The position numbers and the translations under genes are program-made. The notes below the pieces were generated by a model. It ran no database searches. It was given only the letters and a program-made list of their open reading frames with translations, and was not told the DNA's origin. This document shows positions 37,101-37,350 of a stretch of DNA of 37,350 nt, in pieces (positions within the stretch are counted from its first letter, which is position 1; each line of letters opens with the position of its first letter). The stretch is taken from the NCBI GenBank assembly GCA_002728755.1, contig PBVT01000123.1:64538-101887 (forward strand), in the 5' to 3' direction. The DNA comes from Myxococcales bacterium (GTDB lineage: Bacteria; Myxococcota_A; UBA9042; UBA3505).

Positions 37101-37165
37101 AGCACCACCGTCCCGAAAAACAGCCCCATACACAACGCCAATACCGACCGGCTCAACCAACGCAT
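34124..37165 (-). CDS. Large secreted modular protein with WNG repeats and a pectate-lyase-like beta-helix
   Basis: 1013 residues. ATG 37165 is chosen: GGGAGG lies 5 nt upstream and a signal peptide (WLSRSVLALCMGLFFGTVVL) begins there. Residues 25-175 resemble the adhesin/fibre-type head found before repeats in many bacterial surface proteins (PTRLEYQGYLTD to VSVPYAMRADLAERA). Four Cys-[EQ][IV]-x-[KQ]-W-[ND]-G-x2-W-x-C repeats lie at about 189-204, 218-233, 247-262 and 300-315. Residues about 330-900 fit a pectate-lyase-3/GH28-type parallel beta-helix (DLRAFPTLVDGK, then IFMPAGRYDISETLVL). Two Ca-binding-type loops, DFNGNGVVD (383-391) and DPNGDGFID (755-763), and a Cys-rich insert (775-804) are present. 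It is probably cell-surface or secreted; enzyme activity is unproven. Confidence 0.85.
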   Translation of the reverse strand: MRWLSRSVLALCMGLFFGTVVLAAVPTRLEYQGYLTDVLGTPIDCQGCLTPYAFKFSLYEDVVGGEVLWTETHSGIDVANGVFRVELGSEQPLDADLLDGSRWLEIQINDLAPLAPRQRVVSVPYAMRADLAERAVESENAVTLGGQPAENFVQVDDTIDFITEAGLGDILESLGYVAGDNHTLAGMVCALDEILKWDGSTWVCSSIPNTDTLTGLNCVVGEVPKWNGTVWSCANDANTDLLSNLLCAAGEIVQWNGLNWVCSAALDVLVASLDPIAINGLPADLADGDNDALAVLSGACGPGQVPQWNGETWTCALVDAASTDNLMNTVDTMADLRAFPTLVDGKCVYMKGYHSIGDGGGGTFCWDLTPKADYMAGDSMIYDFNGNGVVDLTLDDDGGMTIIPDGYSGAGRWLRQHGGVINVLWFGANPRNEGAPCPKNPEVEGSSAGACEGCWTECVETGDTRAFKAAIKWAQFGREGGVNARASIFMPAGRYDISETLVLANVNSLRIFGAGRETTNLAWHGLHQYGTPMFLLSDTRSCHFENFTVSGGTSTPLHAAFISENGPETIVAPTRNTFKHLRLFAANKPGLDYGIRWTPISPGALDSNNDINTIFDVQVSNVTKVGFSIEHGQSKTHNFFRCSCSKGLACVKTGPPVEFELGQEVPFPIKTEDGQWSGSTSNPIRGGSFRWVGGNGGDSSVADFWLNGGGDNIRISGGDFENSRRLIYKRGADIPVVVEGVRWSGNKVADWVANDPNGDGFIDGDSIHSGSGAICHHNSECPSLLSCVGALGCTGGVCEDPGQCEYVEGVSDWSIINLKGGGPFHFRNNTLGGSADNGPQKISWTNFNGQGSFAFEYNTFYSSSENPIEGKVPTRLEGNQHWKTIYNAVPLGVPIGLMENKFGAAHAAFGSSGKSDTYFYLPQGEVLSQIIKGRLGSQITILGKEAEGESDAILVHNDCLRLANGLDFHLGPNDSITLLFEKIDPACTDTDGGYAWWPAGVWREVYRSEGAGF

Positions 37166-37235
37166 ACCAACCTCCCAGAGTTCCATCCGCGAAAAGTGAT
37201 TCTATCCCATAGAAAAACTCCGGTCGAGGACAGGG

Positions 37236-37350
37236 CGCAGCGCCCATTGCCTGGGTATCCTGCGTTTGACCGATAAAGAGCTCAAGACCCTGCGTACCCC
37301 ACCGCGCCTGGTCTTTGAGAATCAGGTCCTACGACTCCTCGGTCGCTAAG
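37236..37350 (+). pseudogene. Truncated second copy of the holA 3' end (direct repeat, right copy)
   Basis: Codons 316-352 and the stop of holA are repeated here without a start. The frame upstream is open for only 12 codons back to a TGA at 37197 and contains no ATG. One silent change (C at 37283) separates it from 33149-33263. It lies 70 bp beyond the start codon of the beta-helix gene, and the window ends at the repeat's last matched base. Confidence 0.9.

Overview
The window is about 37 kb of ordinary-looking bacterial chromosome with a moderately high G+C content. It is densely coded: many neighbouring genes overlap by 4 bp and convergent genes lie only a few bases apart. Signal peptides, lipoproteins, periplasmic SurA-type and cyclophilin prolyl isomerases and a lipid-A-free set of envelope genes point to a Gram-negative cell. 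Cysteine-repeat lipoproteins, a DUF58/MoxR/transglutaminase operon and a large modular beta-helix secreted protein suggest a predatory or delta-proteobacterial lineage (Myxococcota or Bradymonadota type). That placement is inference from gene style, not from a marker phylogeny.

Layout. 1-1703: two adjacent parvulin-type prolyl isomerases, the first cut by the window edge. 1759-2739: malate dehydrogenase. 2750-4268 (minus): a Cys-repeat lipoprotein and an Mpo1/DUF962 membrane protein. 4392-6445: two coupled glycosyltransferases. 6609-7949: MgtE magnesium channel. 8075-8942: ribosomal proteins L13 and S9 with a visible promoter. 8949-14486 (minus): a tightly coupled TPR lipoprotein / MoxR / DUF58 / transglutaminase operon. 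14540-18363 (minus): gyrA and an RlmI-like methyltransferase sharing a TGATG junction. 18729-22014 (plus): a tandem-domain PurE, ornithine carbamoyltransferase and a RibBA-type protein. 22049-24895 (minus): three-gene proton-translocating transhydrogenase. 25031-26047 (minus): D-Ala-D-Ala ligase. 26214-26837: deoxynucleoside kinase. 26842-28497 (minus): cyclophilin and an unknown membrane protein. 28594-29877: class I aminotransferase. 29949-30602 (minus) and 30803-33262 (plus): an HTH/coiled-coil regulator divergent from a HEXXH peptidase and holA, with matching palindromes between them. 33264-37235 (minus genes): a lipoprotein and a 1013-residue secreted beta-helix protein, bracketed by a direct repeat of the last 115 bp of holA.

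Most of the window is housekeeping (translation, DNA topology and replication, nucleotide, arginine, riboflavin, redox and wall metabolism). The most unusual parts are: the duplicated holA 3' end flanking a two-gene surface-protein cassette; the PurE protein made of one intact and one catalytically eroded domain; the RibBA protein whose DHBP-synthase half has lost key residues; and the 16-bp palindromes beside the HTH/coiled-coil gene. No tRNA, rRNA, CRISPR array, transposase or integrase was found.
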